A stretch of 64,000 bases of DNA from SLHU01 sp009929975 (GCA_040776905.1 JAXGZQ010000001.1:186001-250000); one strand, 5' to 3'. Numbered from the stretch's first letter, positions 17,010 to 26,752 are shown. A program made the numbers and translations. Notes: a model not told the origin generated them from the sequence alone.

Positions 17010-17054
17010 CAACCGCTCCTGAACAGCGATGCTGTGCGAAAACAAAAGTCCCGG

Positions 17055-19463
17055 TTATTTTAGATCAGCCAGAGTGACTCCGCTGTCTCCCTCGCCATAG
17101 GTGCCCAGGCGGAACGTTTTGACCCGTGAATCCGAACGCAGTTTCTGCTGTACAGCCTGGCGCAGCGCACCGGTGCCTTTACCATGGACAATTCTGATGC
17201 TGCCGATTCCTGCCAGCACCGCGTCATCCAGGTATTTATCAAGTGTCTGCAGGGCCTCCTCAACGGTCTGGCCCAGCAGTTTGATCTCACTGCTGCTGGT
17301 CTGGTGACGCTGCATGCTCAGTCGATCCGCACTTTTCATCACCTGGCGGCGGCGGCTCCTGCGGCCCGCACGACCCGGCTCAGTCTCATTCGAATGCTCA
17401 CCGGCAAAACGGAGCGCGGCGGCTGGAACATTGATCTGGACCCCATCTTCAGTCATCACGAGGCATTGGCCCCGGCTATCCGGCCTTCCGGCGATCTTGC
17501 CGCGGATGCCGAGTGCCGGCGCGACCACCTCAAGGCCCGGCTGCAGATACTGCTGATCAATCGGCTGGCCATCGACACGCAGTGTCTCACGGCCGATTTC
17601 CGACTCGACCTGATTCAGACCCGTCCGGATCTGCTGCCGGATCTGCCCGGCCAGGCGCTCGCTCTCCGCCAGCTGATCCTCGCGTATTTTCGAGCGGATA
17701 TCCTGCATCAGGCTGTCGATTTCATCCTGAGCGGACTGCCAGGCTTCCCGCGCTTCTTCTCGTGCTTTCTGGATCACCTGTTTTTTCTGCCGGGCGAGAT
17801 CCCGCCGATCGCGGGCCAGCTGCTCTTTATCTGTTTCCAGCTGAAGGCGGATCTGCTCCGCTTCTTCCCTGAGGCGGCCGGTCGCCCGGGTTTGCTGCTC
17901 CACCGCGCTGATCAGTTCTTCAAAGCGGATGCCCTCTTCCGACAATAGCTGGCGGGCCTGGCCGATGATCGTTTCCGATAATCCCAGCCGACGGGAAATG
18001 ACAAAGGCATTACTGACCCCGGGGACTCCGATCAACAGCCGATAGGTCGGCTGAAGCGTATCCGTATCAAATTCGCAGCAGGCGTTTTCCACCTGATCGG
18101 TTCGCAGCGCATAGGCCTTCAGTTCTTTATAATGGGTCGTCGCGACGGTCAGGCAGTCATGCCGCCGCAGATGATCCAGCACCGCCATCGCCAGCGCCGC
18201 GCCCTCTGACGGATCTGTGCCGGAGCCCAGCTCGTCGACGAGAACCAGCACGCCCGGTCCGGCCGCGTCCGTGATTTCAACAATATGACGCATATGTGAG
18301 GAAAATGTACTCAGGTCCTGTTCGATACTCTGTTCATCACCGATATCCGCGAGAATCTGTCGGAAGACGGACACTTCCGATCCTTCAGCCGCGGGAATCT
18401 GCAGGCCGGCCATCGCCATCAGGCTGAACAGGCCACAGGTCTTCAATGAGACGGTCTTGCCGCCGGTATTCGGGCCGGTGATCACCAGTGTGCGGAACCG
18501 GATGCCCAGCTCCAGATCGATCGGAACCACATGATCGGCTGGAATAAGAGGGTGTCGTGCTGCCTTGAGCCGGATGCGCCCCTGATCATTGAGGACGGGT
18601 GGCATCGCCCGCATCGCGAGTGCCAGCTGTCCTTTTGCCATCGCGAAATCAAGACGCGCGACCAGTTCCAGATTCCGGGCGATCTCATCAGCGACTTCAG
18701 TCACCCAGGCTGACAACTCCTGCAGGATGCGTTCAATCTCTTCCCGTTCCAGCCCCATGATTTCGCGGATCCGGTTGTTCAGCTCGACAACGGGCAGCGG
18801 TTCAACAAATAGGGTCGCTCCACTGGCTGATGTGTCGTGGACAATACCCGGAAGCTCACCGCGGTGTTCTGCCTTCAGTGGTACGACATACCGGCTGCCG
18901 CGCATGGTCACCAGCTGATCCTGCAGAATCCGGCCATGGCTGCGTAAAATCCGGTTCAGGCTTTCTTTGACATCGCTCTGCGCGGTACGGATTCTGCGGC
19001 GCAGCTGTGCCAGCTGCGGACTGGCAGCGTCATACAGCTCATCTTCACCGGCGATCGCCTCATCGAGCCGCTTCTCAAGACCGCGCAGCGGTGTCAGTGC
19101 CTCGATCATCTGACCGATTTTCAGCCCCGGCCATTGATCGGCCGGCAGCTGGCCGCGCAGACGTGAGACGGCACGCAGAAACTGGCCGGTCTGCATCAGG
19201 GCCGCGCAAGTCAGCACCGATCCGGTTCGCGCCAGGGCCAGGACCGGCCGCAGGTCGGAGACGCCGCTGAACGGCAGACTGCCACGTTTGAGCAGCCAGC
19301 TGACCGCGTCGTCGGTCTCAGACTGAGCGTCACGGGCAGCCGCCATCCCGGTCATCGGCTGAAGCGCCTGACACAGATGGCGTCCGGGCTCAGTATGGGC
19401 CCGTTCGGTCAGCAGATCGATGATTTTATTATATTCAAGAACATGCAAAGATCGTTGATTCAT
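17055..19463 (-). CDS. mutS2: Endonuclease MutS2
   Basis: 802 residues. The MutS core has a Walker A GPNTGGKT (about 330-337) and an ABC-type DELGSGTDPSEGAAL. A long coiled coil follows (about 510-630), then a C-terminal Smr nuclease domain, where EALQTLDKYLDDA and HGKGTGALR are seen. It lacks the N-terminal mismatch-recognition domain of MutS. MutS2 acts on recombination intermediates and on collided ribosomes in Firmicutes. AAGGA lies about 8 nt before ATG 19463. It follows pgsA by 81 nt and ends at its own terminator. Confidence 0.95.
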   Translation of the reverse strand: MNQRSLHVLEYNKIIDLLTERAHTEPGRHLCQALQPMTGMAAARDAQSETDDAVSWLLKRGSLPFSGVSDLRPVLALARTGSVLTCAALMQTGQFLRAVSRLRGQLPADQWPGLKIGQMIEALTPLRGLEKRLDEAIAGEDELYDAASPQLAQLRRRIRTAQSDVKESLNRILRSHGRILQDQLVTMRGSRYVVPLKAEHRGELPGIVHDTSASGATLFVEPLPVVELNNRIREIMGLEREEIERILQELSAWVTEVADEIARNLELVARLDFAMAKGQLALAMRAMPPVLNDQGRIRLKAARHPLIPADHVVPIDLELGIRFRTLVITGPNTGGKTVSLKTCGLFSLMAMAGLQIPAAEGSEVSVFRQILADIGDEQSIEQDLSTFSSHMRHIVEITDAAGPGVLVLVDELGSGTDPSEGAALAMAVLDHLRRHDCLTVATTHYKELKAYALRTDQVENACCEFDTDTLQPTYRLLIGVPGVSNAFVISRRLGLSETIIGQARQLLSEEGIRFEELISAVEQQTRATGRLREEAEQIRLQLETDKEQLARDRRDLARQKKQVIQKAREEAREAWQSAQDEIDSLMQDIRSKIREDQLAESERLAGQIRQQIRTGLNQVESEIGRETLRVDGQPIDQQYLQPGLEVVAPALGIRGKIAGRPDSRGQCLVMTEDGVQINVPAAALRFAGEHSNETEPGRAGRRSRRRQVMKSADRLSMQRHQTSSSEIKLLGQTVEEALQTLDKYLDDAVLAGIGSIRIVHGKGTGALRQAVQQKLRSDSRVKTFRLGTYGEGDSGVTLADLK

Positions 19464-19544
19464 GGACTAAATCCTTTCGGGAAGCAATGGCCGGCGTGAC
19501 CCGTCAATCTATCCGTCTGACGGCAGAGAGAGCCGGGCAGCGGA

Positions 19545-20105
19545 TCAACCGACGGATTTTTGTTTTCTCCACAACGGCCACAGATATTTGAACCCATAGC
19601 GAAAATAAGCGTACAGTGACCAGCCGACCGGCACAATAAAGATATAGTGAGCCCAGTTCAGACGCTCCTCAGGCAGGAAAAACAGTGAAGAGAACGCGAG
19701 AACAAAGAGAAATGTGGCGATTTTCCCATACCAGGCGGCAAAAACCACCAGCCGTTTCTTCTTGAACAACACCGCACTGCCGATGATCATGAGAATTTCC
19801 TTGCCGAAGATGAACAACGGAACCCACAATGGCAATCGACCGACCACACACATCATCACAGCGGTCGTGAATTGGAAGATTTTATCGACCAGCGGATCAA
19901 ACAGTTTGCCGAACTCTGACGTCTGATCAAAGCGGCGGGCAATGTAGCCGTCCAAAAGATCGGTCAGCCAGATCGCGGCAAACAGAATGAAAGCCATTGT
20001 GTAATTCGCTTCACCTTGATAAATCAGGCAGGCGAGTACAGGAATGGCCAGCAAACGAACAAGCGTAAGATAATTCGGCACTGTCGACTCAAACCGTAAT
20101 CTCAT
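19545..20105 (-). CDS. pgsA: CDP-alcohol phosphatidyltransferase, likely phosphatidylglycerophosphate synthase
   Basis: 186 residues, several membrane helices. The family motif D-G-x2-A-R-x8-G-x3-D-x3-D is exact in DLLDGYIARRFDQTSEFGK and on to DPLVD. It should transfer a phosphatidyl group from CDP-diacylglycerol to glycerol-3-phosphate in the membrane; other alcohol acceptors cannot be excluded. I prefer ATG at 20105 because the -10 box TATAAT lies within the longer frame (ATG 20141), so that longer start could not be on this transcript. No ribosome binding site precedes 20105, which suggests a leaderless or near-leaderless mRNA. Confidence 0.85.
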   Translation of the reverse strand: MRLRFESTVPNYLTLVRLLAIPVLACLIYQGEANYTMAFILFAAIWLTDLLDGYIARRFDQTSEFGKLFDPLVDKIFQFTTAVMMCVVGRLPLWVPLFIFGKEILMIIGSAVLFKKKRLVVFAAWYGKIATFLFVLAFSSLFFLPEERLNWAHYIFIVPVGWSLYAYFRYGFKYLWPLWRKQKSVG

Positions 20106-20112
20106 AACGATG

Positions 20113-20141
20113 ATTATAACAGCAATAACGGGCGGACTCAA
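20113..20141 (-). promoter_or_regulatory. Promoter of pgsA
   Basis: A minus-strand -35 TTGAGT (20136-20141), 17-nt spacer, and perfect -10 TATAAT (20113-20118). Only 7 nt separate the -10 box from the pgsA ATG. The -35 lies in the loop of the hairpin at 20128-20151. Confidence 0.75.
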
Positions 20142-20151
20142 TGCCGCCCGT
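20128..20151 (-). terminator. Hairpin after pfkA, weak terminator
   Basis: Perfect 8-bp arms ACGGGCGG/CCGCCCGT around an 8-nt loop, about 28 nt after the pfkA stop. The tail TTATTGC is a poor T-run, so termination is probably partial. Confidence 0.5.
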
Positions 20152-20178
20152 CAGGCAATCTACCGCCGGATAAAACGT

Positions 20179-21159
20179 TCAGGTCGAAAGGATTCTGGCT
20201 TTTTTCAGTTCTTCAAGATCGATTGTTTTCTTCATCTCTAGGGCCTCTTCAATATCGATATCCACCAGGTCACCCTGCTTATAGGCGATGATCCGGTTTA
20301 AACGATGATCCTGGATGCACTGGATCGCATGATAGCCCATCATGCTGGCCATATAACGGTCACGTACCGTCGGGCTTCCGCCGCGCTGCAGATGGCCGAG
20401 GATGGTCGGCCGTGCTTCGATCCCCGTAATGGACTCCACCCGTTCCGCGATCTCAGTCGCATGGCCGGCACCTTCGGCCACGATGACGATATAATGCATT
20501 TTGCCGCGGTTGCGGGCCTCGAGCAGCGGTTTGACGACGACTGACTCAATCTCATGGCCTATTTCCGGTATCAGGACAACTTCCGCGCCGCAGGCAATCC
20601 CAACATTCAGCGCGATATAGCCGGCATGCCGTCCCATGACTTCGATGACACTGCAGCGTTCATGTGAGGATGCGGTGTCACGCAGCTTGTCAATGGCCTG
20701 CATCGCGGTATTCATCGCGGTATCATACCCGATGGTGTAGTCGGAACAGGCGATGTCATTATCGATGGTCGCCGGAATACCGATGACCGGAAAGCCCTGG
20801 CGGGCAAGATCCCGGGCACCGCGGAAGGTTCCGTCGCCGCCGACGGTGACGATCACATCGAGATTGAAGATCTTGGCCATTTCAATACCCTTGGCGACAC
20901 CTTCCGGGCTGTTGAAGGTCGCGCTGCGGGCTGTCATCAGAAAGGTTCCGCCGCGCTGCAGCTTGTCCGAGACCTGTCGATTGGACAGTTCATCGATATC
21001 ACCGCGCCACAGGCCGTGAAATCCACGCCGGATACCGAAAGGCTGATAGCCGAAGTAGCTGGCTGTCCGGACGACCGACCGGACGGCCGCGTTCATACCC
21101 GGCGCATCACCGCCACTCGTCAATATACCGATATTACGGATCTTTTTCTCTGTTTCCAT
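20179..21159 (-). CDS. pfkA: 6-phosphofructokinase (ATP type)
   Basis: Phosphorylates fructose-6-phosphate to fructose-1,6-bisphosphate. 326 residues, the usual short bacterial length. Motifs are GILTSGGDAPGMNAAVR, VGGDGTFRGA (Gly after GGD favours ATP over pyrophosphate) and TIDNDIACSDYTIG with the catalytic Asp. PGHLQRGGxP is seen as LGHLQRGGSPTVRDR. I chose ATG at 21159, about 5 nt after the GAGGAGAG site (21165-21172); a frame open from 21234 spans the promoter and is rejected. It lies just downstream of dnaE with its own promoter. Confidence 0.95.
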   Translation of the reverse strand: METEKKIRNIGILTSGGDAPGMNAAVRSVVRTASYFGYQPFGIRRGFHGLWRGDIDELSNRQVSDKLQRGGTFLMTARSATFNSPEGVAKGIEMAKIFNLDVIVTVGGDGTFRGARDLARQGFPVIGIPATIDNDIACSDYTIGYDTAMNTAMQAIDKLRDTASSHERCSVIEVMGRHAGYIALNVGIACGAEVVLIPEIGHEIESVVVKPLLEARNRGKMHYIVIVAEGAGHATEIAERVESITGIEARPTILGHLQRGGSPTVRDRYMASMMGYHAIQCIQDHRLNRIIAYKQGDLVDIDIEEALEMKKTIDLEELKKARILST

Positions 21160-21201
21160 GCGCGCTCTCCTCATCTGATTGCTGTGCTTCTGTTCTTTTT
21201 C

Positions 21202-21230
21202 ATTATATCGTCCGATGGGTCTCTTTCCAA
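21202..21230 (-). promoter_or_regulatory. Promoter of pfkA
   Basis: A minus-strand -35 TTGGAA (21225-21230) and -10 TATAAT (21202-21207), spacing 17 nt, in the gap after dnaE. I see no terminator between dnaE and this promoter. Confidence 0.8.
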
Positions 21231-21242
21231 TCACCTGCAGTC

Positions 21243-24200
21243 TCAGCGGATGGCCAGATTCTCCAGACCGAACCGGCCGGCCAGAATCGCCAGAACCTCA
21301 TCACTGCATTCCACCCAGCAGGCGCGGGGCAGTGTTTTCTGTTCATTTGTCTCAGCGAAGTAAACATGAACCGGCGTCTCACCTCTGAAGTATCTGAGCA
21401 AGGCCAGCAGCCGCTGATACGCGGGACTGTCTGTGGTCCCGTCGAAACGAACCCAGACGGCCGGGTGCCCGGCCAGATCAGGTTCAGGCTGCGCAGACGG
21501 CCTGTCGGTCCGTTCGATACGTTCCGGCTGGTGCCGCGGTCTGTTGAACGGTTTCTGATCCTGCGTCGGCACAGGATCAGCGCGGCGGTGATGGTTGTTC
21601 CCGAAGGAACGGAATGACGCCGGCAGCTGGCTGGCAGCGGGTTCCAGCGGAGCCAGATCCTCTGCCACCAGTTTTGGTTCTTCATCCTCACGCAGGCTCA
21701 GTCGTCCGGCGATCAGCAAAACCTGCCCCGGCTGGAGCCTTTCGTTATGCTGGGCCAGTGTTCTGGGGAAGATAATGGTCTCAAACACTCCGTACAGATC
21801 CTCGATCGTGATGAACGCCATCATATCCTGGCTTCGCGTGATCTTGTTCTTTCTCTGATTGACAATGCCGGCCATGATCACCCGGTCCCCGTCACTGACG
21901 GCCGGCGGCGCGGTCAGATTGTCATTCTCATCAGCTGCCTGGACGGTCCGAAACGCCGTACTGTCAAGCGTTGTCAGGCGCTTGATCGCGTCATCATAAG
22001 CATCCAGGGGATGCCCGCTGATATAGAGGCCGAGCATTTCCTTTTCCATGGCCAGCCGTTCATTCTGATCGAATTCGGGGATATCCGGATAATCCGGTTC
22101 GGCTTCCATCGACTGGCTTTCACCACCCATCTCGAACAGGGAGAGCTGGCCTTCCATCCGCTGGCGTCTGGCTGATACTAGCTGATTCGTAAACGGTTCG
22201 AGAACCGCGATCATCTGTGAACGCGGGACCGCAAAGCAATCAAGCGCTGAAGCCCTGATCAGGCTCTCGATCATCTTCCGGCTGATGTCATAGGTGCTGA
22301 GACGGCGCAGCAGATCGCCGTATCCGGAATACAGGCCATGTTCCTGCCGGTCCGTGATCAGCTGGCGGATCGCCGATTCGCCGACATTTTTTACAGCAGC
22401 CAGCGCGAAACGGATCGCTCCGTTCTCCGTCGAGAAACGGGTCTTACTCCGGTTGATATCCGGCGGCAGTACATCAATTCCCATCTTGCGGCTGGCCCTG
22501 ACATATTGCGCGGCCTGACTGAGACTGCCAAGATAACTGTTGAGCATCGCCGCCATGAATTCGACCGGATAATGAAATTTGAGCCAGGCGGTGTGATAGG
22601 CCACCAGAGCATAGGCTGCCGCATGACTCTTATTGAAGGCATAGCCGGCAAACGCCATCACATCCTCGAAGACTTTTTCCGCGATGTCGAGGCTGACACC
22701 GCGGGCGATGGCCCCGGGTACGGCATTCCCCTTTTCATCACTGCCGCCATGCAGGAACAGATTCTTGTAGCGGGCCAGTTCGGCAGGCTTTTTCTTGGAC
22801 ATGGCACGGCGGACATTATCTGACTGCGCCAGAGAAAAACCAGCCAGGTCACGCACGATCTGCATGACCTGCTCCTGGTAGACGATGCAGCCATAGGTCA
22901 CATTGAGAATCGGTTCGAGGAGCGGATGATCGTAGCGGATCAGGGACGGATCGTGCTTCGCCGCGACATAACGCGGGATCTGATCCATCGGGCCGGGGCG
23001 ATACAGCGAGATGCCGGCGATGATATCTTCCAGATTTTCCGGCTGCAGTTCCTTCATAAAACTCGTCATCCCGGCGCTTTCAAGCTGGAACACCGCATCG
23101 GTCCGTCCTTCACCGATCATATGATAGACATCTGTGTCGTCGAGGGGGATCAAGTCAATCTCAAGCGTAATCCCGTGGTTGTTGCGGACCATATCAATCG
23201 TATCGCGCAGGACCGTCAGCGTCCGCAATCCGAGGAAATCAAATTTCAGCAGGCCAACCAGTTCAATGTTGCTCTTCGCGAACTGGACGACGATCGCGTC
23301 ATCATTACGCGACAAGGGAGCCAGATCCGTCAGCGGCTGGCCGGCGATCACCACACCGGCGGCATGAGTCGAGGCATGGCGGGGCATGCCCTCGAACTTC
23401 ATGGCCAGATCGAGCACCTCACGTGTCTGCTCATTCTGTTCATAGGCCTGGCGCAGATCCTGAACGGTGTCCAGCGCCTTCTGCAGCGTCATACCCAGTG
23501 TGCCCGGAATCATTTTCGCGATCCGGTCGGTTTCCGCATACGGGACATCCAGCGCACGGGCGACATCCCGGATGCAGGCCCTGGCCGCGAGTGTCCCGAA
23601 GGTGATCACCTGGGCCACGTGGTCCTGGCCATACTTTTCCGTCACATAACGGATGACTTCGCCGCGGCGCTCATAGCAGAAATCAATATCAAAATCTGGC
23701 ATACTGACACGATCGGCATTGAGAAAACGTTCGAAAATAAGACCATAGCGCAGCGGATCGATATTCGTGATCTCAAGGCAGTAGGCAGCCAGTGAACCGG
23801 CGCCGGAACCGCGTCCGGGACCCACCATGATCTGCTCCTGATGCGCGAAACGGATAAAATCCCAAACAATCAAAAAGTAGTCGGTAAATCCCATCTGGTC
23901 GATAACAGACAATTCCCGCTCCAACCGTGCCTCATACTCCTCACGCGGCAGGCGCTCCGCTCCATGTTCAGGCAGCGCGAGCCGCCGGTCCAGTCCTTCC
24001 AGACAGAGCTGGCGCAGATAATCTGTGTGGCTCATCGCGTCCGGAACCTGAAAGGCCGGCAGATGAATCTGGTTGAAATCGAACTCAACTTGACAGCGGC
24101 TGGCGATCCGGGCTGTGTTCTCGATCGCTTCCGGAACCGCAGCAAAAGCTTCGGCCATTTCCTCAGGTGATTTCAGGTAGAAGGCGTCGCTGTTCATCCG

Positions 24201-24914
24201 CATACGGTCTTCATCATTGACCCGGTGGCCGGTCTGCATGCACAGCAGCACATCATGGGCACGGGCGTCTTCCTGACGCAGGTAGTGGCAGTCATTGGTC
24301 GCGACCAGCGGAATGCCGGTCTCACGGCTGATGCGGATCAAGGCGCTGTTGACCAGGTTCTGCTCAGGCAGACCATTGCTTTGCAGTTCCAGATAAAAAT
24401 GATCCGGACCCATCATCGCCTGCATGCTGAGCGCCAGTTCCCTGGCACGATCAAAATCCTGCTCGATGATCGCCTGGGGGATTTCACCGCCGAGACAGGC
24501 TGACAGCGCGATCAGGCCGGCCGCATGCCTGGCAAGAAGATCACGATCGATGCGCGGCCGGTAATAGAACCCCTCTGTGAAGCCGGCCGAAACAAGTTTC
24601 ATCAGATTGCGGTAGCCTTCATTCGTCTCCGCCAGCAGGATCAGGTGAGCCGGCTCATTGTCAATGCCGGACTCCTTGTCCAGCAGGCCGCGTGGAGCGA
24701 CATAGACCTCACAGCCGATGATCGGCTTGAGTCCCTTCGCGCGCATCGCGTTATAGAAATCAAGAATTCCGAACAGCACGCCATGATCGGTGATCGCACA
24801 GCTTTTCATGCCCAGTTCGATCAGGCGGTCCGGCAGTTCACGCAGGCGGATCGCGCCATCCAGCAGGCTGTACTCTGTGTGCAGATGCAGATGGGTGAAC
24901 GTCTCGATCTTCAT
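21243..24914 (-). CDS. dnaE: DNA polymerase III alpha subunit
   Basis: The replicative polymerase chain, DnaE1 type, 1223 residues. An N-terminal PHP domain begins HLHLHTEYSLLDG and keeps its metal ligands (ITDHG, IGCEVYVA, LSACLGGE, ATNDCHYL), so a PHP exonuclease is possible. The polymerase active-site motif PDFDIDF is at 406-412. Helix-hairpin-helix and an OB fold (VIMAGIVNQRKNKITRSQ, about 1010-1090) follow. A Pro/Arg/Gln-rich linker (about 1115-1155) before the last domain makes it somewhat longer than usual. The ATG overlaps the stop of the phosphohexomutase gene by 4 nt. Confidence 0.97.
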   Translation of the reverse strand: MKIETFTHLHLHTEYSLLDGAIRLRELPDRLIELGMKSCAITDHGVLFGILDFYNAMRAKGLKPIIGCEVYVAPRGLLDKESGIDNEPAHLILLAETNEGYRNLMKLVSAGFTEGFYYRPRIDRDLLARHAAGLIALSACLGGEIPQAIIEQDFDRARELALSMQAMMGPDHFYLELQSNGLPEQNLVNSALIRISRETGIPLVATNDCHYLRQEDARAHDVLLCMQTGHRVNDEDRMRMNSDAFYLKSPEEMAEAFAAVPEAIENTARIASRCQVEFDFNQIHLPAFQVPDAMSHTDYLRQLCLEGLDRRLALPEHGAERLPREEYEARLERELSVIDQMGFTDYFLIVWDFIRFAHQEQIMVGPGRGSGAGSLAAYCLEITNIDPLRYGLIFERFLNADRVSMPDFDIDFCYERRGEVIRYVTEKYGQDHVAQVITFGTLAARACIRDVARALDVPYAETDRIAKMIPGTLGMTLQKALDTVQDLRQAYEQNEQTREVLDLAMKFEGMPRHASTHAAGVVIAGQPLTDLAPLSRNDDAIVVQFAKSNIELVGLLKFDFLGLRTLTVLRDTIDMVRNNHGITLEIDLIPLDDTDVYHMIGEGRTDAVFQLESAGMTSFMKELQPENLEDIIAGISLYRPGPMDQIPRYVAAKHDPSLIRYDHPLLEPILNVTYGCIVYQEQVMQIVRDLAGFSLAQSDNVRRAMSKKKPAELARYKNLFLHGGSDEKGNAVPGAIARGVSLDIAEKVFEDVMAFAGYAFNKSHAAAYALVAYHTAWLKFHYPVEFMAAMLNSYLGSLSQAAQYVRASRKMGIDVLPPDINRSKTRFSTENGAIRFALAAVKNVGESAIRQLITDRQEHGLYSGYGDLLRRLSTYDISRKMIESLIRASALDCFAVPRSQMIAVLEPFTNQLVSARRQRMEGQLSLFEMGGESQSMEAEPDYPDIPEFDQNERLAMEKEMLGLYISGHPLDAYDDAIKRLTTLDSTAFRTVQAADENDNLTAPPAVSDGDRVIMAGIVNQRKNKITRSQDMMAFITIEDLYGVFETIIFPRTLAQHNERLQPGQVLLIAGRLSLREDEEPKLVAEDLAPLEPAASQLPASFRSFGNNHHRRADPVPTQDQKPFNRPRHQPERIERTDRPSAQPEPDLAGHPAVWVRFDGTTDSPAYQRLLALLRYFRGETPVHVYFAETNEQKTLPRACWVECSDEVLAILAGRFGLENLAIR

Positions 24915-26653
24915 GATGACAGGGCCGCCTCGATCATCTGCTGAACCCGGGTGCCGATCGCGTCGAGATCACGCTGTGCCTCTTCACTGGTCTCCCGGCA
25001 GACACCGGTGTAGATTTTGATTTTCGGTTCGGTTCCGGATGGACGGACACAGAACCAGTCCTGGTCATTCAACTCATACAGCAGCACATCAGACGGCGGC
25101 AGCGTCAGCGCGGACGACTGCCCGGTCATCAGGTCCAGCCGTTCGCCGTTGTGATAATCAAGGACAGCCGTCACCGGAAGCCCGACGGGATGTTCCTGCT
25201 TGCGTGACCGCAGCATTGACATGCCCTGTTGAATGCGCTCCACGCCCGATTTGCCATCCAGGGTCAGCGAGATCGTCTTCTCAGCGGCATAGCCGTAAGT
25301 CTGGTACAGTGTCTCCAGACGGTCGTGCAGCGTCTGTCCCTGATCGCGCGCGACGGCCGCCATTTCAGCGATCAGCAGGCAGGTCACAACCGCGTCTTTG
25401 TCCCGGACTTCGGTGCCGGCCAGAAAGCCGAAGCTTTCTTCAAAACCGAACAGAAAATGACCGCTGCCATCTTCGTCCAGATGCTGGATCAGCTCAGCGA
25501 TATATTTGAATCCGGTGAGCACTTCATAAAGATCAATCTGATACTCGGCCGCGATTCGGCGGGTCAGGCGCGTGGAAACAATGGTCGTCACCACGAAGGA
25601 GCCTGGCAGCAGGGACTTATCACGACGCTTTGCCTGCAGGATATACTCAAGCAGCAGCAGGCCGATCTGATTACCTGTGAGAACCTGATAATGGCCGTCG
25701 CGGGTCCGGACCGCCAGTCCGGTCCGATCAGCGTCCGGGTCAGTCGCGATGACCAGGTCTGCCGACTCGGTTTCCGCCAGGCGTATCGCCATACTCAGTG
25801 CTTCGCGTTCTTCCGGATTGGGACTGGCGACGGTCGGAAAATCAGGATGTGGTTCAGCCTGCTCCGGCACGGTCAGGACCGCCTTGAATCCGGCAGCGGC
25901 AAGGATTGCGGGAACCGGACGGCTGCCGGATCCGTGCAGCGGTGTATAGACGATTTTCATGTCAGCGTTGCGGGTGATCGCGTCCGGACTGATACGCAGG
26001 CCGAGCAGCATGGTCTGATAAGCCAGGTCAAGATCCTCGCCAATATCAATCAACAGACCTTCTTCCCGTGCCTGGTCTGCCGAAGGCCACTCCAGGCGGC
26101 CCGGCAGCGTAATGCTCTGCATCAGGCGGCTGACTTCACCGGCCGCGTCAGGCGGCAGCTGGCCACCATCCGCACCATAGGCCTTGAATCCGTTGTAGGC
26201 GGCAGGATTATGGCTGGCAGTGATCATGATACCGCCGGCGGCTTTGTAGTGCCGAATCGCGAATGAGAGCATCGGCACCGGCCGAAGCTGGTCCGAAAGA
26301 TAAACCCTGATTCCCATACGGCAGGCGATCAGCGCGGTCTGCAGCGCGAACTCAGCGGAGCGGTGGCGGGAATCATAGGATACGACCAGGCCGCTGCTGC
26401 AGGCGTTCTCTCCCTGCAGCGAGATGTAGCGGGCAAATCCGGCGGCCGCGCGGGCAACGGTGTACGCATTCATCCGGTTGCTGCCGGCGCCGAGAATACC
26501 CCGCAGGCCGGCTGTCCCGAACTGCAGGTCGGTATAGAAACTATCTTCAATCAGATCCGGCTGATCCGCCATCTGTTCCAGTTCAAGACGGGTTGCCGCG
26601 TCAAGAGCCGGATCATGGTACCAGCGGTCAAACTGCTCGCGCGCATAGGACAT
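24911..26653 (-). CDS. Phosphoglucomutase/phosphomannomutase (alpha-D-phosphohexomutase family)
   Basis: 580 residues, the long bacterial PgcA-like form. The catalytic phosphoserine loop is TASHNPAAYNGFKAY; the Mg2+ loop is DPDADRTGL; the sugar loop is GFEESFGF; the phosphate-binding loop RPSGTEPKIKIY is near the C-terminus. It interconverts hexose-1- and -6-phosphates, so it could supply glucose-1-phosphate to GlgC. GGGGAGG (26661-26667) lies 7 nt before ATG 26653. It is co-transcribed with dnaE by a 4-nt overlap, an unrelated pairing by function. Confidence 0.93.
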   Translation of the reverse strand: MSYAREQFDRWYHDPALDAATRLELEQMADQPDLIEDSFYTDLQFGTAGLRGILGAGSNRMNAYTVARAAAGFARYISLQGENACSSGLVVSYDSRHRSAEFALQTALIACRMGIRVYLSDQLRPVPMLSFAIRHYKAAGGIMITASHNPAAYNGFKAYGADGGQLPPDAAGEVSRLMQSITLPGRLEWPSADQAREEGLLIDIGEDLDLAYQTMLLGLRISPDAITRNADMKIVYTPLHGSGSRPVPAILAAAGFKAVLTVPEQAEPHPDFPTVASPNPEEREALSMAIRLAETESADLVIATDPDADRTGLAVRTRDGHYQVLTGNQIGLLLLEYILQAKRRDKSLLPGSFVVTTIVSTRLTRRIAAEYQIDLYEVLTGFKYIAELIQHLDEDGSGHFLFGFEESFGFLAGTEVRDKDAVVTCLLIAEMAAVARDQGQTLHDRLETLYQTYGYAAEKTISLTLDGKSGVERIQQGMSMLRSRKQEHPVGLPVTAVLDYHNGERLDLMTGQSSALTLPPSDVLLYELNDQDWFCVRPSGTEPKIKIYTGVCRETSEEAQRDLDAIGTRVQQMIEAALSS

Positions 26654-26714
26654 GATGAGACCTCCCCTTGAACATCGGTACGGACGTACTGATATTCACA
26701 TTTAATCTGGATTC

Positions 26715-26723
26715 AGTATAACA
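26715..26723 (-). promoter_or_regulatory. Extended -10 promoter of the phosphohexomutase-dnaE unit
   Basis: TG-T-TATACT on the minus strand is an extended -10. No good -35 is seen 16-18 nt upstream, where the uvrB terminator sits. Confidence 0.55.
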
Positions 26724-26752
26724 AAAAACAGGCACAGCGGTAGGCTGAACTG
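26723..26752 (-). terminator. Probable terminator of uvrB
   Basis: An imperfect stem of CAGTTCAGC with GCTGTGCCTG (one mismatch, one bulge) around CTACC, followed on the minus strand by TTTTTT. It lies just after the uvrB stop. The stem is weak, so I am not certain. Confidence 0.45.

Noticed and set aside
22926..23795. A 289-codon open frame on the plus strand
   Set aside because: It lies antisense within dnaE, whose protein matches its family throughout; the antisense product has no recognisable motif and no ribosome site.
25229..26266. A 345-codon open frame on the plus strand
   Set aside because: Antisense to the phosphohexomutase gene with all its catalytic loops; a by-product of the moderately GC-rich codon pattern.
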